A stretch of 64,000 nucleotides of DNA from Phytoseiulus persimilis (lineage: Eukaryota; Arthropoda; Arachnida; Mesostigmata; Phytoseiidae), in the NCBI GenBank assembly GCA_037576195.1, contig CM075104.1, positions 26,552,211 through 26,616,210 on the forward strand, in the 5' to 3' direction. Under the pieces are notes generated by a model that was not told the origin of the DNA, did not search any database, and saw only the letters and a list, made by a program, of their open reading frames with translations. Position 1 is the stretch's first letter. Each line of letters starts with the position of its first letter. Shown here in pieces: positions 52,484 through 63,490 of the stretch. The position numbers and the translations under genes were made by a program.

Positions 52484-52744
52484 ATTTAGCGACGACTATT
52501 GGTCGTTCGGGAGGCAGGCCCTCTTAATTGTTGCGAGCCGTGGTGTTTATTGTCTGTTATCTGAGCGAGCGCATGTGACCCGACGGGGAATCGACAGCCC
52601 TACCGCACCGCCAAGGGTTTTTCATTATGATTATTACCACTGCTATTACTATTATTTTCTCCTGTTCCGATGATCATGGCATACAATGATACATTATCCA
52701 TGCGGCTCAGCCAAACACTTCGCTCAGAGCGTATTGTTCAACTC

Positions 52745-53260
52745 GCATTTCTAAACGCTCTCTTTCGGGCTCCGCCTGAGACCGATGAGCATGCTTCATG
52801 TCTCACTTCTCGGCTCTGAGTTTGATTCCCGTTTTCGCCCGCCGGGAACATGCAAGAGCGCTCTCAAGAGCATAGGGCTCCCTCCTTCGAGGGGAGGAAG
52901 AATCGAGCAACTCAACTCTGTCTGTTTCGGATCGGCCGTAAGAATCAGCTGTGTTCGTGGCACCGTTGGAACATTCGAGGGCTGTTACAGGGATTCCGAC
53001 TCTGGGGGTCGTTTTGTGTGAGTGTGTGAATCCATGCCATGAGAAATCCGGAACTGTGTGAGCTAGAAGCCGCTCGGAGCCTGATCCTCGAAGAGTCATC
53101 AGGGCGGAACCGCATCGCAACGAACCTCATGTGCTTCGCCTGCTCTTCAGAAGGCACCGAGCGTAAAGTGACAACTTCTTTTATTTGGAAACAAATCTCG
53201 TGCAAAACACTCCAAGAGCGTTTTTAGCTGCTTGTGTTCGTCGGCAGCGCCGTCGTCGTT
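52745..53260 (-). mobile_element. Ty3/Gypsy gag (capsid) remnant (fossil)
   Basis: Minus-strand stretch matching the capsid-like part of Gypsy gag: FQIKEVVTLRSVPSEEQAKH, then MRFVAMRFRPDDSSRIR, against the family pattern F.QVE.QF....VTSE..KF..VVAAL.P..A..VRD. The segment after it has the LLDSSSPRRR-like place of the family's LLS.EELGDRRPSQLL. Broken and old. Confidence 0.42.
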
Positions 53261-55319
53261 CTGAGGATTCGCGGCCAGGGTTTTCCGTAACCGAAACGGG
53301 GTTCGAGATACGACGAGAGAATTCCTCGAGCGCTAAGCTGGATGGTTGTGGTGGCGATCGAGCCGAGAATCTCGGATCGACTCGATGTCCGCCTGCTATC
53401 TTGACGCGTCATTCTGCACCGGCGCCACATTTCTGATTGAATTTCCGAAGATCGAATCGTCAAGAGGATTTGACCACATGCACGAAATTCAGAGCTGACC
53501 TCCCATTTCGAATGCGGCGACATCTGTCTGTAACAAAGGCGCTCGGAGGAACTCGGCACGAGAAATTTCATCAAAATCATTCGACTGCGTTTGATCTCTC
53601 GAAAGCGCACCCAGCCGTGAATGAACTCGAAATCTAAAAAGATTAACGAACAATGAAACAGCAAGAGGCGATTCGAGTTGGCCTTCTAGCGCCAACGCCT
53701 AGCAATTCAATCCATACGAGCCGCGTTTGATCTTGTCGTCGTCAAGTGTGTTGTTAACACCACGAGCGACACCAACGGCGGCAGGACGCGCCCCGACCCG
53801 CGTATCGGCGGGCTTGCGAGCGTTACGGGTCCCCAGCCGAGGTCCGTTCGCCGGGTTATCGTAATCCGTCCTGGTAGACTTGAAACGGGTCGTGCGACGG
53901 AGCGCAGCCCCTAGAGGTCGCGTGGGAAGGGGCTCCCGCAGGAGGAGCACCGGGAAGACGGCGCTACCGGGTCCGCGTCGTCTTCGCGGAAAACTGTAGT
54001 CACGCTTTAGGGGGCACTCGAGTATCCGATTCGTACTCAAAACGAGATTTGGCAGCGAGTCGGTGACAGCGGCGCGGCGGCAACACCGACGGCAGCGGCC
54101 GCAGCTTCCATTCTTCGAAGTAAGTCGACCAACCGACCGAAGGACCGACCGACCGACCTTTCAGCCCTTGAAACTCCATTCAAGCGCAACTAGCAACTCA
54201 TGTGAAGCACATCGGCGACATACTAACGGAACTTTGAATTGCGAGTGAGGCAGCAGGCAGGCAGAATTTTTTGTTACTTGCACACATTAATCCGATCGAG
54301 GCTTTTGGAATCCCGCCTGAATCGTTCCTCGAGTTCTATCCGCGGTGCCGAAAGCACAAGTTACAGTGGTCATCGCCTACAAAACTGACCTAGTTCGCCA
54401 TGGGAACTTAGTGACCCGATTGCACGCGGCCGGCCAGGACACCAACTACAAAAACATCCCGGACGCTCGAGTCCGCACCGTGCGTCCTGAGCACTCACGG
54501 AGATCCGTCTGGATTTCCGACTCTTCCGACCCCGGACGTCTACGATGGACGCATCCGACTCCGACCGTTGCTCGATAGCTCTCGAGTTTTTTCCTTCGCC
54601 TGTTCGGTCCGTTCCGAGGGAAGCGAAGAGATGCGCTTTCTGCTTGAACTCCCTCGTGAGTGAAGAAGGATAGCTACAGTCAAGAGGAGGATTCCAGAAA
54701 TAGTGTTCTGTCACCAGTGTTTGTCTCGTTCTATTTCTTTTCCAGATGAGCGACTACAACCGGAAGCCGCCAGCCCGTTTGAAACATATTGAAACTCTTG
54801 GAGCGGCTTGCTCCTCCTGACACCTCCACGCATGTGTGATTTTGTCGCTTGCTACACCGAACGCGCAGATTCACCCACACACAAACCTTCGGTCGGACGC
54901 ACCGACACTTGAGAGTGATAGTGTGGTAGACGCCGTCCAACGATCATCCGCTTTCGGCACCCGAGAACACTTGTGTATTTGTTTACAACTGATGAGGAGC
55001 CGAGCAGTGAAGCGAACACCGCAGGAGTGGTGACAAATTGGCTGAGCAGTAGATTGCCGGAGGGAACAAGGAAGCCTGCTTCACCGCCTTAGAGACTCTC
55101 CGACCGCTCGCCCTTGCCTCCTGATCCAGTGTCGAAAATCATCGACGACTGGTCGAAAACAACGCAGAAAAAAAAGCGGTTCCGGGCGGATCCAGACAGA
55201 AGCTCGAGCGTCGGACGACCTCTGTCTTCCGCCACACATACGAATCGGCAGCGAGCCTTCGCTCTGTAGTTCAGCGCGTTCGATTCAGATGCGGAAGAAC
55301 ATTCGAAGTTTCAACCTAT

Positions 55320-55870
55320 CGCTTTCCAGGTCGGTCGCCTGAGCTAACTAGGAAATGTTCCCATCGATTCCGATCCAACCCGGAGCCCATCCAGGGTCTC
55401 CACGAGTCCGGGGTTGATACGTTCCGTTGCGAGCACCTCAATGATCCGCGGAGCTTCCCCGCAGCTCTGGGCTCCTTGAGCTTCAAGTGGTCTTTCTTCA
55501 CTCGACCGACCCTCCGTTTGGTTGCAATGGGTGGTCGAACGCGGCCGCCGCCGACAATCCACTCTGCAGATGGCCTCTTCGTAGACTCAGGTGGATTTAT
55601 TGGTGATCAACAAGTCGAACTGTGGAGTACGAAATACTTTGGATCAGCGGGGAGACCCACCGGAATTCCCTCGGACGACAAATCGAGCGATCGACACTGA
55701 ACTTGCGAATAATCTCGAGAGGAGTTCCAAAATCGCAGGATCGACGAAAGAGACCCGCTCTGGATCTCGTTCACGTTGAAATGTCACAAACAGACTCTGG
55801 ACGGAGGAATTCGGATGAGATCCGGGCCCGGTGATTTCCGCTCCACATCGATATCGAGCTGTCATCGTCG
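55320..55870 (-). mobile_element. Ty3/Gypsy RT end/RNase H start remnant (fossil)
   Basis: Minus-strand stretch with similarity to the end of reverse transcriptase (PERVSFVDPAI against V.FLGH.I, then SVSIARF against V.AI..F) and, further along, to the RT-RNase H connection (EVLATERINPGL against LA.AT.L.HP). Family order is kept. Broken and old. Confidence 0.38.
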
Positions 55871-56850
55871 TTTTCTCTTCGTTCTGGCTGTCGCCGCACG
55901 CATGATGACGAAACCGAGAGAGGAGACTCCTCTCGTTTCAGATTGAGGAGAGAAGTCGACCTTATCCGAACCTCGGACGAAGGTGATCGCGATGAGGGAA
56001 CCGACGACTAATCCGTGATTTCTCTCTGAAATCTAGGAGACCGGAGATTTCCCCCCGAAAGATTAGCGCAGACCCGTCATCTTCGGGGAGATGGCCACAC
56101 GCGAGCATCCCGCCGAAGTTGACAAACGTTGAGAACCGAATCCGGACGAAACTCTGTCTCAAATTGGAACGAAGCGGCCGGGTTCCCACTGAGTGGAAGC
56201 CCGAGGCTGATAGCTTTGTTCTGGCGACACGACTACTGCCAGTTTGGATGCGTCAGGTGGAGGCTGCTCATCCTTTAAATGGTTGCTGAAGCACTTTGTC
56301 GAGTTTGATTCTCATGCCGGGAAGAAATATCTTCTTCTGTTACGTGCATATCAGCAGATGAAGACTGCTGCGCAGAAGAGTCAAAGCTGGGGTTTCTCTT
56401 ATCGAATTTGTGTCTTTGCCGTGCGACCGAGCGTGCGTGTGTCTGCTCGCTGATCTGCATCCCGCTATCCATCTCATTCGCCAGCCAGCCATCCGTTCGC
56501 TGCTCGTCCCGAGGTAGCGGCAGCAACAGGAGAGACAGAAGCTGAAGCAGCAGTCAGAATGTGCCGACCGTCTGAATCCATCACTGTTGCGGTTGGTCGC
56601 TGAGATTTGACTCGAGGATGAAGTGGCATCAGCGTCAGCAGTCGAAACGCCTCGGACGACGCCTTGATAACAGCGTCTCGATTCCTTCTTAGTCGAGTCC
56701 CAACAACGGCTGCCTATCGGAAACCGCTACCGACCGCTGCCGCTTAAGACGAAGGAAGCTCTCGTATCTAATGCACTATCATCCTGAAAACTGATGCGGC
56801 CAGGCTCTGTCGGTCTGTCTTTCGACCGCCGTCCGCTCGCTCACTCGCCG

Positions 56851-56871
56851 CCATCCATCCATCCATCCATC
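56851..56871 (+). repeat. (CCAT)n array
   Basis: Five CCAT units, the complement of the GGAT arrays at 14.16 and 39.36 kb. Confidence 0.93.
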
Positions 56872-58315
56872 GATGAGACGATCGAAGGCTCGACCGGACG
56901 ACAACTTCTCACTCGCGTCTTATTGCCGTGCATCATTTGCCCTCCGTCGGCTGGACCACGTTTTGGCGAGGATTCGTGCGGCGGGAAATCCGAGCTCGTA
57001 AGATCGTCCCCGAATCGATACCAGCGAACTCACAACAGATCGCATGTGACGAGCATGGAGCTTGTTTCCAGCGGAGGCCCTTAACAAAGCCGGCGGCAAC
57101 GACGACGACGATGGTTGTTTATTTTATTTACTCGGAAGAATACACACACTGCAGGGAGCCGCGCTGACATCACAAATCCTCTCGTGTTCCTAGTTTTCCG
57201 TTCGTCTGGAAAAACCCGCTCCTCGGATCCTTGGAGGGAGCATTCGAAACGATCATTAGTTTTAAATGTTCAGTTTGTTGTATCGTTCCCGAGCTGCGTC
57301 ATCCCTGTGTTTTCGTTTCTCTGTTTTTGTGGCTCCTCGGCCGTATGAGTTTATTTTCAACTCGACCGGCGGGGAACCGTTGGCAGAAACATCTCTTGCT
57401 CCTGGATGAGTTCATTGCGGCTCGAATCATGCGCCTCCACAGCGAAAAACGAGACCCAGACACCGCGCACCCAATTAGGCAACCCTCAACGGTTCCTTAG
57501 AACGTCAGAACACTGCCCCAACCACGTGCATGAACTTCTCCCAACGAAACCGCGCTGGAAACCGGCGGATGCATCCTTCGGCCCAGTTGGTAGGAGTGTC
57601 GTTCGTCTCTCGCGTGTCATTCATCCTCAATGCTGAACTTGGTTATTTCGCTGCTCCTGTTGCCGCTCCAGCCAGTGGTGTGTTTTTGATGTTGCAGTAA
57701 GATACTTTGTTCATGAGACATTTAGCCATCGAGTGTGTCTAATGTAAGCGGGTTCCGCCCCTTGTAAAGAGCATCGGCAGGAGTGCTCAGCGAGCCTGGC
57801 TGCAAACTCGCCGTGGCTGATCTGGTATGGAGCCAGATTACGGCATAAAGGATGGATGCCTGGCTCGCTGCTTGAATGCATGTCTGCCTGCATGCTAACG
57901 CATATGCGCGAAGCGCCGGTTGGTCGGCCGGCCCGAGATCCTCTTTTGCCAGACTCCGAAAGAAAAGAAATAAGGTGTACGCGCCTCCGTACGAAAGGGT
58001 GACTTCCTCTAGACGTTCTACTAGCGCGATTATCGGCACACTTTCGCTGCCGCGGGAGGAATGCGTCCCCTGATCAAATAAACTTTCGGCTTAGGCTCGG
58101 AACAACTGTCATTAAAGCGATTATTTTTGCTTCGAGGCAATACTTGACGACAGCCACCTTGGCTTAGCCGAAATGTATGCACAATTTATGTAGGGACTCG
58201 ACCCTTCCGCTGGAAATCCGCTACGATAACCGCAGGGCTCCCGGCCAAGACGAAAACGAGCCAACTTCGGAGTCAAACGGGACGGGGATGATTTCACATC
58301 CAGAGCGGTTCTACA

Positions 58316-58347
58316 TTGTTGTTGTTGTTGTGGTGGTCGTCGTCGTC
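58316..58347 (+). repeat. GTT/GGT/GTC trinucleotide tract
   Basis: GTT units, then GGT and CGT units. About 730 bases downstream of the 59.1 kb dac exon, within the intron. Confidence 0.9.
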
Positions 58348-59072
58348 ATGATCGCTCGATGGTAGGCTTCGGCCGCCAGAGAAGACCCCATAAAGTAACT
58401 TGTTTACGAGTATAACACGAGTTATCAATTTAAAAACACATCTCTACCTCCCAGCTCGGCAGACAACGGTCATGTCATTCCCGCTCGCTCAGCACTGGGT
58501 GTCAATCGCGCGGCCCGACCGGAGTAGGATAGAGAGCGAAAATGGACTGACAACAGCAACGACGGACGGACGAACGGCCGGCCCGCCCGCCCCTTCGCTT
58601 GTTCGGTCGGTCGAGCGCTTGCAAATCCCGCATAAAGCAGCCGGCAAAGTTTGAAAGCTGACAGTCAACACTACTTGTAATCTTGGCTCTCGACTCGTGG
58701 CTCGCCCATAGCGTCCTTCCCATCCCAACCGAGATGAGTGCGCCCAGTGGCCGGGCGTCACTCAATGAACGCCTCAGGATGCATTTAATACAAGTTTTGG
58801 TCTCTTACTGTGAGAAACCAGACTTCGACCGCCTGGGAGGAATAATCGGAAGTCGCGAACGAGGTTCCGCTCGCTCGGAGGGATCGCTTGCACTCACGAG
58901 CACTGGAATCGCTGCGACGGCGAGGCTTCGCGGTGGCGGAGGGAGTGCAGTGGATTCGATTCGACAGTTGGAGTTTTTCTTCTCTCTTTCTGTCATGAGA
59001 GACCTGAGTAGTTTTTCAAATAGCTCTCTAGCCAGATGACGAGCGCGCACACTCGTCGATATCGTTGCGTAC

Positions 59073-59177
59073 CTGTTTTGTTGCTGGAGTGGATTTCCTT
59101 GAAGAGCACCGTGGCCCATACTTAGAGGTGAACCCACGGAACCCATCAAACCCGCACTCCACATTCGGTTTGCGGAT
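59073..59177 (-). CDS. dac: dachshund (dac/DACH) exon, post-Dachbox-N linker
   Basis: Internal coding exon of a Dachshund-family nuclear cofactor, a SKI/SNO-related transcriptional regulator of the retinal-determination and limb-patterning network. On the minus strand it follows a TTACTTTTCAG acceptor and ends at a GTACGC donor. It is 105 bases: one base completing a codon, 34 codons, then two bases (phase 2 out). The peptide includes MWSAGLMGSVGSPLSMGHG, which resembles the GLMSPG segment that follows the DNA-binding Dachbox-N in vertebrate DACH1. That similarity alone is modest. The assignment rests mainly on phase 2 joining to the 38.8 kb exon and on the Dachbox-C match further down the chain. 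It is the most 5' dac exon I can find. The preceding exon, expected to end in phase 2 and lead back to Dachbox-N, was not recognised in 59178-64000. The frame upstream is read from the splice model, not from a start codon. Confidence 0.72.
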
Positions 59178-60149
59178 CTGAAAAGTAAATATTGTTCTTA
59201 GTTTTGAATATCCAGGGTTTGTTGCCGCCGTCCACTGTGCGCGCCCTCGAGCGGACCCTCGAGCTGGCATTCAACGAAACACTGCGACAGTTCCTGATCG
59301 TAGTTCGAAGCGTTATCGAGCACTGAGCTTGCTTGGACGAGAACGGTTTCAGGAGTTTGGATGGGCGTCGTCGGATGAATGGGATTTGGCTTCAAACGTT
59401 TCCGACTGTCTTCGCTCTTCACCGTGGATTCGTTGGCGTAACGAGCTGATCGCTGCGTAACGATGATGGAGCATCCGACGAAAATCCCTCCAATTCAAAC
59501 AGAAAGCCGTATTGATTCGCGGCTCCTTCATTCCGACGTCGTCACCGTCATGCGAGACGGTCGGACGAGGGCGGCCTGAACCGCGCGCCGGTGTCCACGC
59601 TCCCGGAGCTTGACCGCGTCGAGTTGTCGCTAACGACTCGGGAAGTTTCACACTCGAAACAGCTTTAGGAGGCAACAAACTCCCCTGCGTGTTGCAAACC
59701 GGCGGTGCGTGCCGACGAGGTGAGCAGACGAGGTTCGGGGACGTCGAGGGCAGCGCATGCGAGGCTCGTCGCCCCACTCCAGCGTTGTACTCGACAGTTT
59801 GAATAGAACAAAAAGTTCTTCTTTTTTGAGTTACGCATCTAAATTAATGGCCGGAGTCACTGTCGCCTCTGTCCCCTCATCGCAAGGCGGCGGCTTCTTC
59901 TTGAAGTTGTCGCCTTGTTAGCTTCCACCCCAGTCATGTGTGCGTCTGATCGTGTGAGCAACCCTGCCGCCCGGGCGCAATTTCATTCATCCGCATTGTT
60001 CATCCAGCGAAACAATGCAGAAAGCCGAAGCCTCGAAAGCAGTGAAAACTCTCCGATGGAAGAGGACGATTCGAGCCCGTAGCCGCTCGGTATCCGTGAG
60101 GTTTTCCCATAGATTGCCGATGAGGGGTCCTCAGTCGGTGAGAGGATCT

Positions 60150-60574
60150 GGTTGGCCCGCCGAGTGAGCTCCATGCCGGCGCTGAACTGTCACGCTCCAT
60201 ACAATAGGTCCTCGTTTAGCTTTGCCCCGACCCGCCCGCTCCCTCGATATAACGCACAGTGTGTGCACGGAATGACTCCGCCCATCGCTAACGAATTGGC
60301 AAAAAAGGCCTCCGCACAACTTTAGATCGGTTGATTCAATCATGCCACCGTCCGCTCTACGGATCAGCTCATCGTGGAGCGCTTCTTCCGCCGCGAAAGA
60401 AGGGTTGCGACCGAGGACACGACCAGAGCCAAGACGAAGCTTCACATCCGTCGGTTCCGTGTGGCCCGATTTCTGGCTGAGGACGATCCAAACTGTCGTG
60501 AAGCTGATTGCGTATCTGTCTGTTCCCGCAGTCGCCACTGTGAGCAGATAGGGGGACCGAGCGATTCGAATCAA
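60150..60574 (-). mobile_element. Possible Ty3/Gypsy integrase C-terminal remnant (fossil)
   Basis: Minus-strand stretch resembling the integrase tail (EEALHDELIRRADGG against PKALHDCTHVFVR.D), with faint similarity on both sides. Broken and old, and chance similarity cannot be excluded. Confidence 0.27.
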
Positions 60575-61945
60575 TCATATCGAGTTATCGCGGTTAGTGA
60601 GTGAACGGCGATAATCGGTTGCGAAAACGAAGCGCTCATTGATGGAATGATTAGCGGAGAGCAGGTAGACGACGACGCGGACCGGCGGCCGGGCAAGCGT
60701 TTGTGACTTCTGTGGAACCCCGACTACTCTCGACAGTCGTGAACTTCTCAGGAACCGTTCAGATCGAATCAACAGAACGTCCGGCTGCTTCCAATTGTAG
60801 CTCCGAGTCGAGAATTGAATCTAAGTGGGGCACGTCGAGCCGTTCGGTCTGTCCGAACCCATTTCGATTCTACGAGAGGTATTCGACGCGTCCGCAGCCG
60901 TCGCCGTTTAAACTCGAACAGGGTGCGTCACAACAAACGGCATGTGCAGTCACATTTTCAGTGCCAAAAAAGGAACGAATCAACAGGGCGCGATGCCATA
61001 ATTTGCTCTCCGACGCCGATCTTCCCTTTTATTTTCGCTGCTAGCACCCGTCCTCAAAATCCTCCCGGAAGAGTTAGCCTCCATGACAACGGGAAGGCTC
61101 TGGCACGGAGCTTAAGCCCTCGGAGGTGATAGCGGTGGCGAGCTGCCTGCCTAGCCGGATTCGCTACACATGTATCTGAAAAAGCTATAGAGTGTAGCTG
61201 TGACTTCGACTGAGTTCAGAAGGACGACGACGACGACATCACGACTCCACCTCCGTCAGGATGAAGGGAGGGGTCCCTCGTGAAATATCTCTCTTTGTTT
61301 GAACACACACTCGCAGACTACAATACATTTTTATAAGTTTTATCAGCCAGCCAAGCTTCGACCAGGAAGGGCGTAACATCACTCGACTCCCTCCTCGCTT
61401 CTCGCAGATTGATATAATATTTGATCCCAATCCAAGCCGAGGTTATATGCACGTTGCCGCCGCTCGCATGACTCGTCGACTCTCACCGGGATCGGAAACA
61501 GACGCGGATCGCTTCGCTTTCTCTCGTATTTCAATCCTCGACTTTTCACCCATTTTGTCGAGCTCGACGGGCTTCAGCCCATTCCTGTCGGAAACCCGGT
61601 CGTCGCTCTGGAACGTTGGTCACAGCGCGGGTAGCAGCGAACGCGCGTCGCCTGCTCGACGGAACCCACCCCCAAAGTTGAGGAAAGGAATCGCCCCGGC
61701 TGGCAAGGCAAAAAACCGGGAACGCGCGGGCAGGTAGTGAGCGCTGAATAGTCAAATCCATGAAGCTGTAGCAGCTGCTGCTCGCAGTGAGAGCGGAAGA
61801 AGGGTTCGCGACACAGTTGCCCGTCCTTCATTTGTTTATTTGTTTTGCTCGCGCACTAGTTTGCTCGTTTGCACTCACATACAACACGAACTGCATCTTC
61901 ACGAACGCAGCCGCCTCCACTAAGTTCGTATGGCAACCAGCTATC

Positions 61946-62019
61946 CAGTCAGTCAGTCAGTCAGTCAGGCAAGCAAAAAGGCAAGCAAACGGTCGGTCGG
62001 TCGGTCTGTCGGTCGGTGG
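61946..62019 (+). repeat. GTCA, GCAA and GTCG tetranucleotide arrays
   Basis: Six or so GTCA units, a short GCAA-containing bridge, then GTCG units with one TCTG variant. Confidence 0.95.
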
Positions 62020-63471
62020 CCTCAAAGGCTGCCTGACCCCGGAGGCGGTTGGAACGGCGGGCGTACGCCAGCGGGTCGGTCGGTCGTCGACCTGAACTAG
62101 CTTACCACTTTTGGCATGCTGGCTGTCTGCGCGCGGGTGGGGCAGCACTCTCTGCTTATTGCTTAAGTGCAGCACATTTAGCAGAATTAGCATCCGCGCA
62201 CATCGACTCTTAAACCTCTACCCTTACTTGCCCCACAGAGAGAAGCAAAGCTGTTTCTTTTTGTCTCTCAGCATCGCTTTGCCCGTCGCTTCTTGCGCCG
62301 CCGCTAGTTAGGAGAGCCGCCCGCCTGAAGCTAACTTGACCGTGCGGGCATTCTTTAAACGAGTTACTCGTTCCCCTGCGATGGGGTCGCGATCGATTTC
62401 GCGACTCTCGAGCACTGCGAAGGAGTTGATGCGACAACTACTCACGTCTGAATGAAATCGTTGAGAAGAGAACCGATATGTACAGTCAATGAGTATCTGT
62501 TCCTCGGCCGCTCACTCGAGGGAGCGGATGCATTGCGGCGGCAGGCATCAGGGATATCTACACGGGCGTCAGCTGTTACGAATGGCATCCATCTGCACGG
62601 GGTTCAGATTCCATTCCGAACTCGTTGTTTTCATCATCATGATCTTCTCGATGGCGGTTGTCGTTCAGGAATAATCGCTGCTCTGGCGGAATCGCTCCCT
62701 GCTGCCCCGTCGCGCGGCTTCCCGAGGGCAAAGGACGAAACGGCCGAACGTTTTCCGACCGGAAGGATAGTGTGGGAACGGAGGTCGGCCCATTTCAGTT
62801 CGTCGGTCAGTCGATTGCTTGTCAGACAAGTGAGAGGACAACGAGTCGGAGATCCTCGTGCCCAGAGTCGTGGATTTATTCATATAATTGGAAGCCACCT
62901 TCAGTTAAGAAAGAGGAAATCTCAGCTTGCCGTTAATCAAAACGTAACCGACCCGTTCACCTTGCTGCGAGTATTCTACGACTACGACGGCGGACTGCTC
63001 TGCAAAGGCCCTTCCTCTTGGTTCTTTTAATCGTCCGTCCGACCGACTCGGAAAATGATACAAATTTGAAGACGGAGGAAAATACAGAAACTTTTTCCCC
63101 TGGTCCGAGCTCGGTTCAACGATAAATTAAGCCGATTCAAGTTGGCTTATCATCAGTACAGTGGAGGGAATCCAAGCCGCCTGAATTCCCCGCTTTTTAG
63201 ATCTCTTCGCGCGGAAGTCTTTCCGAATGAGTGCCAGTGCCACCAATCCCATTGTGGCCATTTCTGTTTTTGCTTCCATCCCCTATTAAACATTCGCCAT
63301 CCAGCGTAAACGGAGTGTGAGAAGAAGCGGCGATATTTGCGTTGAAAATAATATCAACACGGAACGAGCACTCGTATTTCGCCCAGCGACTGTGACAATA
63401 GTAGCTGCGGCAAGCCGGTATGATGTACGCGGGTTGTAAGCAGACAAATTCAGGTGGATGATGGATGGATG

Positions 63472-63490
63472 ACAACAACAACAACAACAC
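63472..63490 (+). repeat. (ACA)n run
   Basis: Six ACA units directly after short GGAT units. Confidence 0.9.

Larger units (their letters stand above)
38891..59072 (-). other. dac: dac 20.2 kb intron
   Basis: Intron between the 59.1 kb and 38.8 kb dac exons, bounded by GTACGC at the donor and TTTCTTTCCAG at the acceptor, phase 2. It has no other gene I can support on either strand. It contains most of the decayed Ty3/Gypsy pieces listed separately (about 39.1, 40.7, 42.2, 44.7, 45.7, 52.7 and 55.3 kb), the nested hairpin at 44591-44629, and simple repeats at 39359-39380, 40382-40413, 44091-44153, 50585-50611, 52411-52430, 52465-52483, 56851-56871 and 58316-58347. The remainder looks like unique sequence. 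dac is tightly regulated in known animals, so enhancers may lie here, but nothing in the sequence by itself identifies one. Confidence 0.65.

Noticed and set aside
62452-63030. 192-codon plus-strand frame
   Set aside because: No domain, no homology I recognise, and no promoter or splice context.
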